In this document: one piece after another, positions 7,778 to 15,478 of the stretch | How positions within the stretch are numbered: the first letter of the stretch is position 1 | Layout: the number at the start of each line of letters is the position of its first letter | NCBI GenBank assembly: GCA_964635875.1 | Contig: CAZWRK010000028.1 | Coordinates: 1-39,230 of the forward strand | Direction: 5' to 3' | Length of the DNA: 39,230 nt | Source of the DNA: CAZWRK01 sp964635875 | Lineage (GTDB): Bacteria; Pseudomonadota; Gammaproteobacteria; Burkholderiales; Aquaspirillaceae | The notes under the pieces: generated by a model | What the model saw: the letters and a program-made list of their open reading frames with translations, nothing else | Databases searched by the model: none | Told to the model about the DNA's origin: nothing | Made by a program: the position numbers and the translations under genes

Positions 7778-8809
7778 ATGCGGATAATGCGCAGCCTGTC
7801 ACCCGCATGGCGCTGGGCCATCGTGCTATCGCTCGCGGTTCATCTCGGGCTGCTCGGATGGGGACCATGGCACACGCCGCTGCTCACCGATCCGCCGACC
7901 CGTTCGGTGTTAACCGCGACCTTGCAAGCCCAAACCGTTGCGCCCACGCCACCGGCTGCAAAACCGCCCCAGCCAGCACAACCGCCGCCGCACCCGCCCA
8001 CAAAGGTCGCCGCACCCAAGGTCAGCCAACCGGCACCGATCGCCACCGGACAAGCGCCCGCCGCCGCGGAAAAAGACGCGACGCCGCAGACGCAGACTGA
8101 GGACGCCACAGATAAAATCAGCGGAGAAGGCGCAGAAAACGCACAGTTGGTTGTGGATCGCCACTTCCCGCGCGATGCGCAATTAGACTACGAGGTGTAT
8201 TACGGACGGTTTCTAGCAGGCTTTGGGCAAATTCGCTGGACACAGCCCGATGCCCATCACTACCAACTCGCACTCACGCTGCGCCCCGTAATTGGCCCGC
8301 GCCTTGATTATCTCAGCCACGGCCAGGTGGGAAAGAGTGGGCTGGTACCTGATTATTTCGAGGCCAAACGCCAAGAGGAACGACGCGAATACGCCGAGTT
8401 CGATTGGGCGCAGGGGGTATTGAAGTACAGCCAAGGCAGCGAACCGCTGCAGGCCGGCGCACAAGATATATTAAGTCTGGCCTTTCATATCGGACTGCGC
8501 GCAGCGGCGGCTTTAGATACGCCGTTTCAGATCACCACCGGACGCAAGGTCTACCGCTACCCAGTGCACCTGACGGGCGAAAAAACCATTCAAATTGGGC
8601 GCGAATGGGTGCGTGTTCTGATTGCAAGCAGCGTCAACGATGAGGAACGCACCGAATTTTGGCTTGCACCGGACTATCATAATTTACCCGTCCGCATTGT
8701 CCGTGACACACCGGACATGCACTTAGAACAACGTTTACATCAACTCATTGTGGCCGGAGAAGTCCGGCTCGAACCTCTTAAAATAGAAAGAAATTCGCAT
8801 GGCCGTTAA
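7778..8809 (+). CDS. DUF3108 protein with N-terminal membrane anchor
   Basis: A 343-residue protein with three parts. First comes a hydrophobic segment near residues 12-28 that is probably an uncleaved inner-membrane anchor. Next is a Pro/Ala/Thr-rich linker (about residues 45-95) like the spacer of TonB-type proteins. Last is a DUF3108 domain from about residue 125, starting LDYEVYYGRFLAGFGQIRW and ending in a beta-rich stretch with EFWLAPDYHNLPVRI. DUF3108 folds as a beta structure in the periplasm; its function is not established. Its last 11 bp overlap the next gene. ATG at 7778 or 7787 could be the start, and neither has a clear ribosome-binding site. Confidence 0.82.
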   Translation: MRIMRSLSPAWRWAIVLSLAVHLGLLGWGPWHTPLLTDPPTRSVLTATLQAQTVAPTPPAAKPPQPAQPPPHPPTKVAAPKVSQPAPIATGQAPAAAEKDATPQTQTEDATDKISGEGAENAQLVVDRHFPRDAQLDYEVYYGRFLAGFGQIRWTQPDAHHYQLALTLRPVIGPRLDYLSHGQVGKSGLVPDYFEAKRQEERREYAEFDWAQGVLKYSQGSEPLQAGAQDILSLAFHIGLRAAAALDTPFQITTGRKVYRYPVHLTGEKTIQIGREWVRVLIASSVNDEERTEFWLAPDYHNLPVRIVRDTPDMHLEQRLHQLIVAGEVRLEPLKIERNSHGR

Positions 8810-10058
8810 CCTGATTCAATTTGAAGCTGTCGTTGAGCTTTTGCGCCGAATTCTGCCCGGTGATCATCCTGCCGATGCAATCTTGTCCGGCTACTTCCGC
8901 GAACATCGCAAACTGGGCGCACGCGACCGCGGCCAAATCGCCGAAACCGTATTTATGACCCTGCGCCGCTTGGCATTCCTCAGCCACATTGCCGGTGGCA
9001 AGCCGCGCCGCCTTGCAGTTGCCGCACTGATTAAACTGCGCGGCATTTCGCCCAAAGAACTGGCCGATTTCCTCACCGAAGAAGAAAGCCGCTGGGCGCA
9101 AACCGTTAAAGGCATTCAAAACGAGCTGGACTTGGCCGACCGCGCTGAATTGCCGCATTGGGCCGTCGAAATGCTGCAAGCCGCCGGACAAAGTGAAGAG
9201 GCGATTTTAGCGCTGGGCCAAGGCATGCAAAAAGCCGCACCGCTGGATATCCGCGTCAATACCCTCAAAGGCAAACGCGATGACGTGCTGGCTCAGTTGC
9301 TCGAAGAAGGCTTTGAAGGCAGCGCCACCCCATATTCACCATTTGGGATTCGCTTGATCGGCAAACCGGCCATCAACCGCCACACCTTGTTTGAAAAAGG
9401 CGTGATCGAAGTCCAAGACGAAGGCAGCCAAATTTTGGGCATGTTGCTCGCCCCACGTCGCGGCGAAATGGTCGTTGATTTCTGCGCCGGTGCCGGTGGC
9501 AAAACCCTGTTACTCGGTGCGCTGATGCAATCCAGCGGCCGCCTCTACGCTTTTGATGTGTCCGAAAAACGGCTCGCCAACTTCAAACCGCGGATGGCGC
9601 GCTCGGGTTTGTCGAACGTGAATTCACAACGCATCGAACACGAACGCGACACCCGTATTAAACGTCTCGCCAAGAAAATTGATCGTGTGCTGGTCGATGC
9701 GCCGTGCTCCGGTTTGGGTACTTTGCGCCGTAATCCCGACTTGAAAATCCGCCAAACCGCCGAAGCACTCGAAGAGCTCAACCGCTTACAAGCCAATATT
9801 TTGGCCTCGGCGGCCACGCTGGTGAAAGCAGGCGGACGCTTGGTCTATGCCACCTGCAGTATTTTGCCCGCAGAAAACGAAGCGATTGTCGAAGCCTTTT
9901 TGGCCGCGCATCCGGCGTTTGAGTTAGTGCCGGTCAACAGCATTTTGGCCGAGCAACGCATTGATCTAGAGATGGATGGCGACTACCTAAAACTCATGCC
10001 ACACGCCCATGGCACCGATGGATTCTTTGCTGCGGTACTGAGACATCGCAAAGATTGA
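8799..10058 (+). CDS. RsmB/NOP-family rRNA cytosine-5 methyltransferase
   Basis: A 419-residue RNA (cytosine-5) methyltransferase of the RsmB/NOP2/Sun type. Residues 1-120 form a NusB-like helical RNA-binding part. The SAM-binding loop is DFCAGAGGKT (227-236). The two Cys of the catalytic mechanism lie in DAPCSGLGTLRRNP (Cys303) and YATCSILPAENE (Cys353). RsmB methylates C967 of 16S rRNA in E. coli; this protein belongs to the same family, but the target base is inferred. The start ATG at 8799 has AGAAAG upstream and lies inside the end of the DUF3108 gene. Confidence 0.88.
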   Translation: MAVNLIQFEAVVELLRRILPGDHPADAILSGYFREHRKLGARDRGQIAETVFMTLRRLAFLSHIAGGKPRRLAVAALIKLRGISPKELADFLTEEESRWAQTVKGIQNELDLADRAELPHWAVEMLQAAGQSEEAILALGQGMQKAAPLDIRVNTLKGKRDDVLAQLLEEGFEGSATPYSPFGIRLIGKPAINRHTLFEKGVIEVQDEGSQILGMLLAPRRGEMVVDFCAGAGGKTLLLGALMQSSGRLYAFDVSEKRLANFKPRMARSGLSNVNSQRIEHERDTRIKRLAKKIDRVLVDAPCSGLGTLRRNPDLKIRQTAEALEELNRLQANILASAATLVKAGGRLVYATCSILPAENEAIVEAFLAAHPAFELVPVNSILAEQRIDLEMDGDYLKLMPHAHGTDGFFAAVLRHRKD

Positions 10059-10071
10059 CCATGCTAGGCAT

Positions 10072-10087
10072 GGGAATTACAATTCCC
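10072..10087. repeat. 16-bp inverted repeat before grxD
   Basis: GGGAATT (10072-10078) and AATTCCC (10081-10087) flank AC and form a near-continuous palindrome in the 80-bp gap between the methyltransferase and grxD. It is flanked by CTAGG and CTAG. It has no T-run, so an operator is more likely than a terminator. No known factor site is recognised. Confidence 0.35.
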
Positions 10088-10138
10088 TAGTAATTTACTC
10101 GACTATTTGATGTATTTTTTATTTGAAGGATTTTTCTC

Positions 10139-10465
10139 ATGAGCGACGCCACACTCGACCTGATCCGCCAACAAGTCACTGAAAACCCTGTCGTGCTGTA
10201 CATGAAAGGCACCCCGCAATTTCCGCAGTGTGGTTTTTCGTCACGCGCAGTCGAAATTCTGAAAGCCTGTCAGGTTGAAAAAGTGGTTGCCGTCAATGTG
10301 TTGAGCGACGACAACATTCGCCAAGGCATCAAAACCTTCTCGAACTGGCCAACGATTCCACAGCTCTATATCAACGGCGAATTTGTCGGCGGCTCAGACA
10401 TCATGACCGAGCTGTATCAAAACGGCGAGCTGCAAAAAATGCTCGATGCAATTCGCACCGCGTAA
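10139..10465 (+). CDS. grxD: Monothiol glutaredoxin, Grx4 type
   Basis: A 108-residue monothiol glutaredoxin. The active-site motif is CGFS in KGTPQFPQCGFSSRAV, and the glutathione-binding WPTIPQLYINGEFVGGSDI block is complete. Grx4 proteins bind a [2Fe-2S] cluster as a homodimer with two glutathiones, and deliver clusters to target proteins in the cytoplasm. The start ATG at 10139 has GAAGGA 8 nt upstream. It stands alone, with an 80-bp upstream gap that contains an inverted repeat and a 207-bp downstream gap that ends in a terminator. Confidence 0.95.
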   Translation: MSDATLDLIRQQVTENPVVLYMKGTPQFPQCGFSSRAVEILKACQVEKVVAVNVLSDDNIRQGIKTFSNWPTIPQLYINGEFVGGSDIMTELYQNGELQKMLDAIRTA

Positions 10466-10599
10466 TTGCAATTTAAATCAAATAATCACATTTTTCTCAC
10501 ATTATAATAATTTGGCATATAAAACCCGCCGAAAAGCATAATGGAATCATCGCCTTAGAAAAAGTGCAGATTCAATAAAAAAATTGCGTTTATTTGATG

Positions 10600-10627
10600 A
10601 ACCCCGCCTTAATCGCGGGGTTTTTTT
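10600..10627 (+). terminator. Intrinsic terminator downstream of grxD
   Basis: Stem AACCCCGC (10600-10607) with GCGGGGTT (10615-10622), 7-nt loop, then a T-run to 10627. It lies 135 bp after the grxD stop. The AT-rich sequence between (10466-10599) holds no gene; it could be a long 3' UTR or a separate small transcript, with TATAAT- and TATAAA-like boxes near 10500-10525. Confidence 0.85.
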
Positions 10628-10672
10628 GTTACATTCGAGTCCTCAGCACAAACACCTTTTTAGACGCTCAAA

Positions 10673-11869
10673 ATGAACTCAAGCCAAGAACTCCTCATCG
10701 TCGATCATGATGTCGCTCGCCGCAATACGCTGTACGCGTTGCTCAATCGACGCCCTGCAACGTCAGTGCTCGTCACAGACGATCCAAAGGCAGCGTTTGC
10801 CATGATTGAACGCCGCCCGATTACAGCTCTGTTTTGTGCGTTGGATTTACCTCATCATGCCGCGTTGGCGCTGATTCGCGAATTAGCGACTCAAAAATGC
10901 ACGCCGCCTTTGGTGCTTTTTGGTGCCCCTGCGACCCTGCTCGCCACCGCAGAGCGCATTGCACAAACGCGAGGATTGCGTGTACTGGGGCACATTCTGC
11001 TGCCGACCAATCCAATGCTGCTGGACGATGTCTTGGCGCGGCTCAACACCCGCAATCAAGAAGCCCCCTCGTTGAGCATCGCGACGCCACAAGAAGGCAT
11101 TGATGACATTGTTCGCGGTATTGCGATGAACGAGTTTGAGCCATTCTTTCAGCCGATTATCGACCTTGAAAACAATCGTGTAATCCAAGTTGAGGCGTTG
11201 GCGCGGTGGCGTCATCATGAAAAAGGCTTGATTCATCCTGCGCGTTTTATTCCGGTTCTTGAGCGCTGTGACATGATGGACGCCATCACCGGCATTATGG
11301 TCAACCGCTCCGCGCAAGCCTGCCGCCGTTGGCAAGATGCAGGCCATGAACTACAAGTCTCGGTCAACTTGTCCTCCGTCTCGTTGGCCGATCCCGAGCT
11401 GGCCGATGATCTTGCCAACCGCGTGCTACGTCATGAAGTGCCGCCCGAGCGTTTTGTGTTTGAGTTCAACGAAACCAACATCAATGCCAACCCCGCCGAA
11501 GCCCTCGAAAACGTGCTGAAATTGCGCATGTACGGCTTTGGTCTGGCGATTGATGACTTTGGCGTGGGTGGTGCTTCGCTCAAGCAACTGTCGGCGCTCC
11601 CGTTTACCCAAATCAAGATTGACCGTGCCTTTGTGCACGGTGCATCGTCTGATCCAACGCTTTCGACCATCCTCGAAACCAGCCTGACCTTGGCGCGTCG
11701 CCTTGGCATGGAAGCCGTTGCAGAGGGTGTTGAACGCGATGCCGATTTGAAATTGCTGCGCGAACTCGGCTGCGACCGCATTCAGGGTTATGCCTCGGCA
11801 GAAGCGATGCCCGAAGAAGAACTGCTGCCATGGATTGCCGCCCAGCAATACACCCATAAAGGAAGTTAA
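10673..11869 (+). CDS. EAL-domain c-di-GMP phosphodiesterase with degenerate receiver
   Basis: A 398-residue protein. Residues 1-125 look like a response-regulator receiver (LLIVDHD acidic pocket), but the usual phospho-acceptor Asp is replaced: in TALFCALDLP the position four before Pro is Ala56. It is therefore probably a pseudo-receiver. Residues 145-395 form an EAL domain. The metal-binding and catalytic residues are all present: EAL at 174-176, Asn232 in NLSS, Glu264 and Glu267, Asp294-Asp295 in IDDFG, Lys315 in KIDRAF, Glu351 in EGVE and Gln371. It should hydrolyse c-di-GMP to pGpG. Loop 6 reads DFGVGGASL instead of DFGTGYSSL, which may affect activity or dimerisation. No histidine kinase gene is nearby. 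Confidence 0.88.
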   Translation: MNSSQELLIVDHDVARRNTLYALLNRRPATSVLVTDDPKAAFAMIERRPITALFCALDLPHHAALALIRELATQKCTPPLVLFGAPATLLATAERIAQTRGLRVLGHILLPTNPMLLDDVLARLNTRNQEAPSLSIATPQEGIDDIVRGIAMNEFEPFFQPIIDLENNRVIQVEALARWRHHEKGLIHPARFIPVLERCDMMDAITGIMVNRSAQACRRWQDAGHELQVSVNLSSVSLADPELADDLANRVLRHEVPPERFVFEFNETNINANPAEALENVLKLRMYGFGLAIDDFGVGGASLKQLSALPFTQIKIDRAFVHGASSDPTLSTILETSLTLARRLGMEAVAEGVERDADLKLLRELGCDRIQGYASAEAMPEEELLPWIAAQQYTHKGS

Positions 11870-12016
11870 TTGCTTGGCTTTTGGCAGAGCACACCATAAA
11901 TTCTGCTAAAATCCTTGGCTATTGCCCTATCACGCACTATTTGCATCCGTCCGTGGCAGGCAAACCACACACACGACAAGAAGCACCCGCTCACACGCGA
12001 AACGCTTCATGCTAAC

Positions 12017-12039
12017 CGGCAGCGGCTATCCCGCTGCCG
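12017..12039 (+). promoter_or_regulatory. Hairpin in the upp leader
   Basis: CGGCAGCGG (12017-12025) and CCGCTGCCG (12031-12039) form a perfect 9-bp stem with loop CTATC, 29 nt before the upp start. TTCTCG follows, which is not a good T-run, so it is not a plain terminator. A TAAAAT -10-like box lies upstream near 11905, so the hairpin would be in the transcribed leader. Confidence 0.45.
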
Positions 12040-12068
12040 TTCTCGTATCTAAAACAGGACAAGCCAAG

Positions 12069-12701
12069 ATGAATATCACCATCGTCAAGCACCCATTGGT
12101 GCAACATAAATTGGGTCTTTTACGTGAGGCCGAAACCAGCACCAACAAATTCCGCACCCTCACCAAAGAACTTGCCCGCCTGCTCGCCTACGAAGCCACT
12201 CGTGATTTTGAACTCGAAACCGTGACCATCGACGGCTGGTGCGGTGCGATTGAAGTCGAGCAAATCAAAGGCAAAAAAGTCACCGTCGTACCGATTTTGC
12301 GCGCAGGTCTCGGCATGTTAGACGGGGTATTAGATTTAGTGCCCAGCGCCAAAATCAGCGTGGTCGGCCTATACCGCAACGAAGAAACCCTCGAACCCGT
12401 TCCGTACTTTGATAAGTTTGTTGATAGCCTCGACGAACGTATCGCCCTGATTCTGGATCCGATGCTCGCCACCGGCGGCTCGATGATTGCCACCATCGAC
12501 CTGCTCAAGCGCAAAGGCTGCCAAAACATTAAAGCGGTCGTCATGGTCGCCGCACCGGAAGGCGTGAAGCTGGTCAACGAAGCGCATCCCGATGTGCAGC
12601 TGTATGCCGCCTCGCTCGATAGCCATCTCAATGAACAGGGTTACATCATCCCCGGCCTTGGCGATGCAGGCGATAAGATTTTTGGCACAAAACACGCTTA
12701 A
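12069..12701 (+). CDS. upp: Uracil phosphoribosyltransferase
   Basis: UPRTase makes UMP from uracil and PRPP in pyrimidine salvage. The PRPP-binding motif is ILDPMLATGGSM, the N-terminal block is VKHPLVQHKLGLLR, and the C-terminal uracil-binding part is GYIIPGLGDAGDKIFGT. The ATG at 12069 gives 210 residues, the normal length, with AGGAC upstream. An upstream in-frame extension to 11922 has no homology and covers the leader hairpin. The uracil permease gene uraA starts 30 bp downstream, so uptake and phosphoribosylation of uracil are encoded together. Confidence 0.96.
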   Translation: MNITIVKHPLVQHKLGLLREAETSTNKFRTLTKELARLLAYEATRDFELETVTIDGWCGAIEVEQIKGKKVTVVPILRAGLGMLDGVLDLVPSAKISVVGLYRNEETLEPVPYFDKFVDSLDERIALILDPMLATGGSMIATIDLLKRKGCQNIKAVVMVAAPEGVKLVNEAHPDVQLYAASLDSHLNEQGYIIPGLGDAGDKIFGTKHA

Positions 12702-12731
12702 TCGCGGACTTCACCTCCAGAAAGGGCGTTT

Positions 12732-13976
12732 ATGTTTTCACAACTCAAACAAGCCTTGGCCGGTGCACAAATCCTGTTTGTCGCATTTGGTGCCTTGGTT
12801 TTGGTTCCGCTCCTCACCGGTTTAAATCCGGCGATGGCCTTGCTCGGTGCCGGTGTCGGCACCTTGCTGTTTCAACTCGTCACCGGCCAAAAAGTACCCA
12901 TTTTCTTGGGTTCAAGTTTTGCCTTTATCGCCCCGATTATTTACGCCACCCAAACATGGGGCTTGCCATCGACCATGTTCGGGCTGTTTGCAGCGGGCTT
13001 TATGTACTTTGTCTTTGCGGCGCTGGTTCGGTGGCGCGGCATTGAAGCGGTGCACAAGCTGCTACCGGCGGTGGTGATTGGGCCGGTGATTATGGTGATT
13101 GGTTTGTCTGTCGCCGCGGTCGCGTCAAACATGGCGATGGGGCGGGCAGGCGGTAATCAAGTCGTGCCCTACGAAACCGCGTTACTACTGGCGGGTATTT
13201 CATTGACCACCACTGTTTTGGTCGCGATTTTTGCGCAAGGCATGTTCCGACTGGTGCCGATTTTGGCGGGTGTGATCGTTGGCTATACCGTGGCGGCATT
13301 CATGGGCTTAGTCGATTTCTCGAAAATCGCCGACGCGCCGTGGTTTGCGGTGCCGCACTTTGTCACGCCCGAGGTGAACTGGGCGGCGGCCTTGTTTATG
13401 CTACCGGTCGCGATTGCGCCTGCAATTGAGCATATCGGCGGGGTGATGGCGATTGGTGGCGTGACCGGACAGGACTACACCAAAAGCCCCGGCCTGCATC
13501 GCACACTGGCCGGTGACGGGCTGGGCGTATGTGTCGCGGGTTTGATCGGCGGCCCGCCGGTCACCACCTATGGCGAAGTCACCGGCGCGGTGATGATCAC
13601 CAAAAACCATAATCCAGTGATTATGACGTGGGCGGGTGTATTCGCGATTGCAATGGCGTTTTTCGGCAAATTTAATGCGCTGCTGCAGTCGATCCCGATG
13701 CCGGTCATGGGTGGAATTATGGTGCTGCTATTCGGCACGATTGCCAGTATCGGCCTGAAAACCCTGATCGAAGCCAAAGTCGATCTGATGGCTCCGCGCA
13801 ATCTGGTCATCGTTTCGGTGGTCTTGACTGCGGGGATTGGCGCACTGGAAATCAAGCTGGGCAACTTCTCGCTGGTCGGCGTCGGTCTGTGCTCGATCTT
13901 GGCGATTATTCTGAATATGGTGCTGCCGAAACATGAGGCGCATCACGAAGGCATTCGCGAAGGGCAGGATATTTAG
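12732..13976 (+). CDS. uraA: Uracil:proton symporter
   Basis: A 414-residue NCS2-family nucleobase transporter with about 14 membrane helices. Key blocks are PIFLGSSFAFIAP, the IEHIGG Glu used in uracil binding, and GGPPVTTYGEVTGA, which carries a second conserved Glu. The short N-terminus and gene context (directly after upp) fit UraA rather than a xanthine or urate permease. AAAGGG lies before the ATG at 12732. A bidirectional terminator follows the stop and separates it from the convergent small gene. Confidence 0.94.
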   Translation: MFSQLKQALAGAQILFVAFGALVLVPLLTGLNPAMALLGAGVGTLLFQLVTGQKVPIFLGSSFAFIAPIIYATQTWGLPSTMFGLFAAGFMYFVFAALVRWRGIEAVHKLLPAVVIGPVIMVIGLSVAAVASNMAMGRAGGNQVVPYETALLLAGISLTTTVLVAIFAQGMFRLVPILAGVIVGYTVAAFMGLVDFSKIADAPWFAVPHFVTPEVNWAAALFMLPVAIAPAIEHIGGVMAIGGVTGQDYTKSPGLHRTLAGDGLGVCVAGLIGGPPVTTYGEVTGAVMITKNHNPVIMTWAGVFAIAMAFFGKFNALLQSIPMPVMGGIMVLLFGTIASIGLKTLIEAKVDLMAPRNLVIVSVVLTAGIGALEIKLGNFSLVGVGLCSILAIILNMVLPKHEAHHEGIREGQDI

Positions 13977-13996
13977 CCGTTCAAGCGTGTCGCCCT

Positions 13997-14041
13997 AAAA
14001 AAATCGCCTGTACCGAGACACTCGGACAGGCGGTTTTTTTA
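13997..14041. terminator. Bidirectional terminator between uraA and the small zinc-finger-like gene
   Basis: CGCCTGT (14005-14011) pairs with ACAGGCG (14025-14031), with an inner CCGA/TCGG extension past a bulged A. It is flanked by an A-run (13997-14003) and a T-run (14034-14040). It can stop transcripts from both sides; the T-run overlaps the stop codon of the convergent gene. Confidence 0.9.
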
Positions 14042-14284
14042 TGCAAACAGCTCAATATCTTCATCAGCGCCTTGACGGCGACTACGCCTATTTTTCTCTG
14101 TTTGTAATAACTCGTCTAATGCACTTAATTCATGGGCACTTAGCTTGGTCAGGTCGACGCCCTTGAAAATCCGCTGCTGAAACTGAAAAGACATATAACA
14201 ACTCAAATGCGCAGAGCCTACACCTACAATCGTCATCGGATCTTTTGATCCCACGACGCTTTCACCACAAAACTGACACCGCAT
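14039..14284 (-). CDS. Small CxxC/HxxC protein behind a c-di-GMP riboswitch
   Basis: An 81-residue protein I cannot assign to a named family. Cys3-x2-Cys6 near the N-terminus and His26-x2-Cys29 look like one zinc-binding site of a treble-clef or half-LIM finger. A helical, charged C-terminal half follows (KLSAHELSALDELLQTEKNR), with a basic RRSRR and an acidic tail. No signal peptide or membrane segment is seen, so it is probably cytoplasmic. I start at ATG 14284, because GGAGAG lies 4 nt upstream; the ATGs at 14296 and 14299 would swallow that site. The leader holds a c-di-GMP-I riboswitch aptamer, so expression should respond to c-di-GMP. It may be a DNA- or protein-binding regulator of the sessile/motile switch; that is inference. 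Confidence 0.75.
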   Translation of the reverse strand: MRCQFCGESVVGSKDPMTIVGVGSAHLSCYMSFQFQQRIFKGVDLTKLSAHELSALDELLQTEKNRRSRRQGADEDIELFA

Positions 14285-14352
14285 AAAACTCTCCATCATG
14301 CTATGAGCGGTGTAATCATTTTCAGATTAAGTCTTCATTGTTGAATCATCAA

Positions 14353-14440
14353 ATCTGGCAGCCCCGCTGTCATAAGCCCATGCTCGTAGACCGGAAGCTT
14401 TGCGTCCCTAACTTTCGATAGGTTTGCCCATAGCTTGTTT
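14353..14440 (-). ncRNA. Cyclic-di-GMP-I (GEMM) riboswitch aptamer
   Basis: Read on the minus strand, the conserved GEMM blocks appear in the right order: GGGCAAACC (14421-14429), a CGAAAG tetraloop region, GGGACGCAAAGC, CCGG, then the second hairpin ending AGCGGGGCTGCC. These match the class I c-di-GMP riboswitch, including the GAAA tetraloop and the conserved GGGACGCAAAGC-CCGG junction. P1 pairing looks weak. About 70 nt separate it from the ATG at 14284. In that stretch CAGATT and AATCTG can pair, but no T-run follows, so control at translation is more likely than termination. It was identified by consensus only. Confidence 0.88.
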
Positions 14441-14451
14441 AAAACCAATTC

Positions 14452-14480
14452 ATTTTTGTATCAGTATTTTCTGACGTCAA
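14452..14480 (-). promoter_or_regulatory. Likely promoter of the riboswitch transcript
   Basis: On the minus strand TTGACG (14475-14480) is followed after 17 bp by AAAAAT (14452-14457). This -35/-10 pair would start transcription near 14445, just before the riboswitch aptamer. The -10 is a weak match. Confidence 0.5.
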
Positions 14481-14554
14481 TAAAGAGACTGTGTCTTTTT
14501 TGTGAACTCGATACCAGAACAGCTCACTGCGTTTAATTTTGATCAATCACATAC

Positions 14555-14592
14555 AAAAAAGCCCCGCTGAATTGCTTCGCGGGGCTTTTTTT
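14555..14592 (-). terminator. Terminator after hslO
   Basis: GCCCCGC (14561-14567) pairs with GCGGGGC (14579-14585), flanked by A- and T-runs, so it can work in both directions. On the minus strand it lies directly after the hslO stop. The rest of the 14285-14605 gap holds the riboswitch and its promoter. Confidence 0.88.
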
Positions 14593-14605
14593 ATGGCGCG
14601 ATAGC

Positions 14606-15478
14606 TTAATGCCGCGTCGAAGGTGTCACCAACACCGCACCGGCCTTGGTAAACAACTCACGGGCATCGGCTTCATCAAAGACATAGTTTTGACGGCAGT
14701 ATTCGCAGTCAATATTGACGCTACCTTGTTCTTGCAAAATAGACTTCACCTCTTCGGCACCCACCATCACCAACATATTGCCGACCCGCTCGCGACTGCA
14801 GCTACAGGCAAACGACACCGCAGTCGGCTCAAAGCAGCGCAATGGCTCTTCGTGGAAGAGGCGATGTAGCAACACCGCAGGTTCCAGCCCCAGCAATTCC
14901 TCACTGCGCACCGTGTCCGCCAAGGCCACCGCCCGCGGCCACGCATCGGCGTCGCCATGTCCATCGGGCAATTTTTGCAAGAGCAAACCGGACGCGGTGC
15001 GACCATCGGCGGCCAACCATAAGCGCGTGTCCAATTGCTCAGAACGGCGCATATAGTGTTCGAGCATTTCTGCAATGCTCTCACCTTCTAGCGCGACCAT
15101 GCCTTGATAAGGCGCGGTGCCATTTTTCGGGTCAAGAATCAGAACAAACATCCCCGCCCCAAGCAATGCATTCAACGACGCGTCATCAGCCAGATCGCCC
15201 TCCCAACGCGCCGTCGCGCGCAAGGTGTGGTCGGCATTCCACTCGACCACCGCCAATTTCAAATCACCTTTGCCATGCAACTGCAAAAGCAAAGCGCCAT
15301 CAAATTTCAGCGAGCTAGCCAGCAAGGCGCTGGCGGCCATCATTTCACCCAAAATCCGCTGCAACACGGGCGGATAGTCATGACGATGCAAGACCTCAGC
15401 ATAGCTGTCTTGTAAACGCACCATGCCGCCGCGCGTCGGGGCATCATCAAATAAAAACCGTTCTAAAACATCAGACAT
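14606..15478 (-). CDS. hslO: Redox-regulated chaperone Hsp33
   Basis: A 290-residue Hsp33. The C-terminal zinc site is complete: CSCSRE supplies the CxC pair and CEYC the CxxC pair. Under oxidative stress these Cys form disulfides, zinc is lost and the protein becomes an ATP-independent holdase. The substrate-binding N-domain matches the family (FLFDDAPTRGGMVRL, MMAASALLASSLKFDGALLLQLHG). The ATG at 15478 is preferred to the ATG at 15484, as GGAGG is 6 nt before the first but touches the second. It overlaps the stop of the upstream proteasome-like gene by 8 bp, so a chaperone and a self-compartmentalised protease homologue are co-translated. Confidence 0.94.
   Translation of the reverse strand: MSDVLERFLFDDAPTRGGMVRLQDSYAEVLHRHDYPPVLQRILGEMMAASALLASSLKFDGALLLQLHGKGDLKLAVVEWNADHTLRATARWEGDLADDASLNALLGAGMFVLILDPKNGTAPYQGMVALEGESIAEMLEHYMRRSEQLDTRLWLAADGRTASGLLLQKLPDGHGDADAWPRAVALADTVRSEELLGLEPAVLLHRLFHEEPLRCFEPTAVSFACSCSRERVGNMLVMVGAEEVKSILQEQGSVNIDCEYCRQNYVFDEADARELFTKAGAVLVTPSTRH

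Noticed and set aside
7501..8100. 199-codon plus-strand ORF across purN and the DUF3108 gene
   Set aside because: Overlaps two well-supported genes in another frame, with Arg/Ala/Pro-biased composition and no motif.
14842..15318. 158-codon plus-strand ORF antisense to hslO
   Set aside because: Pro/Arg/His-rich shadow of hslO, without a ribosome-binding site.
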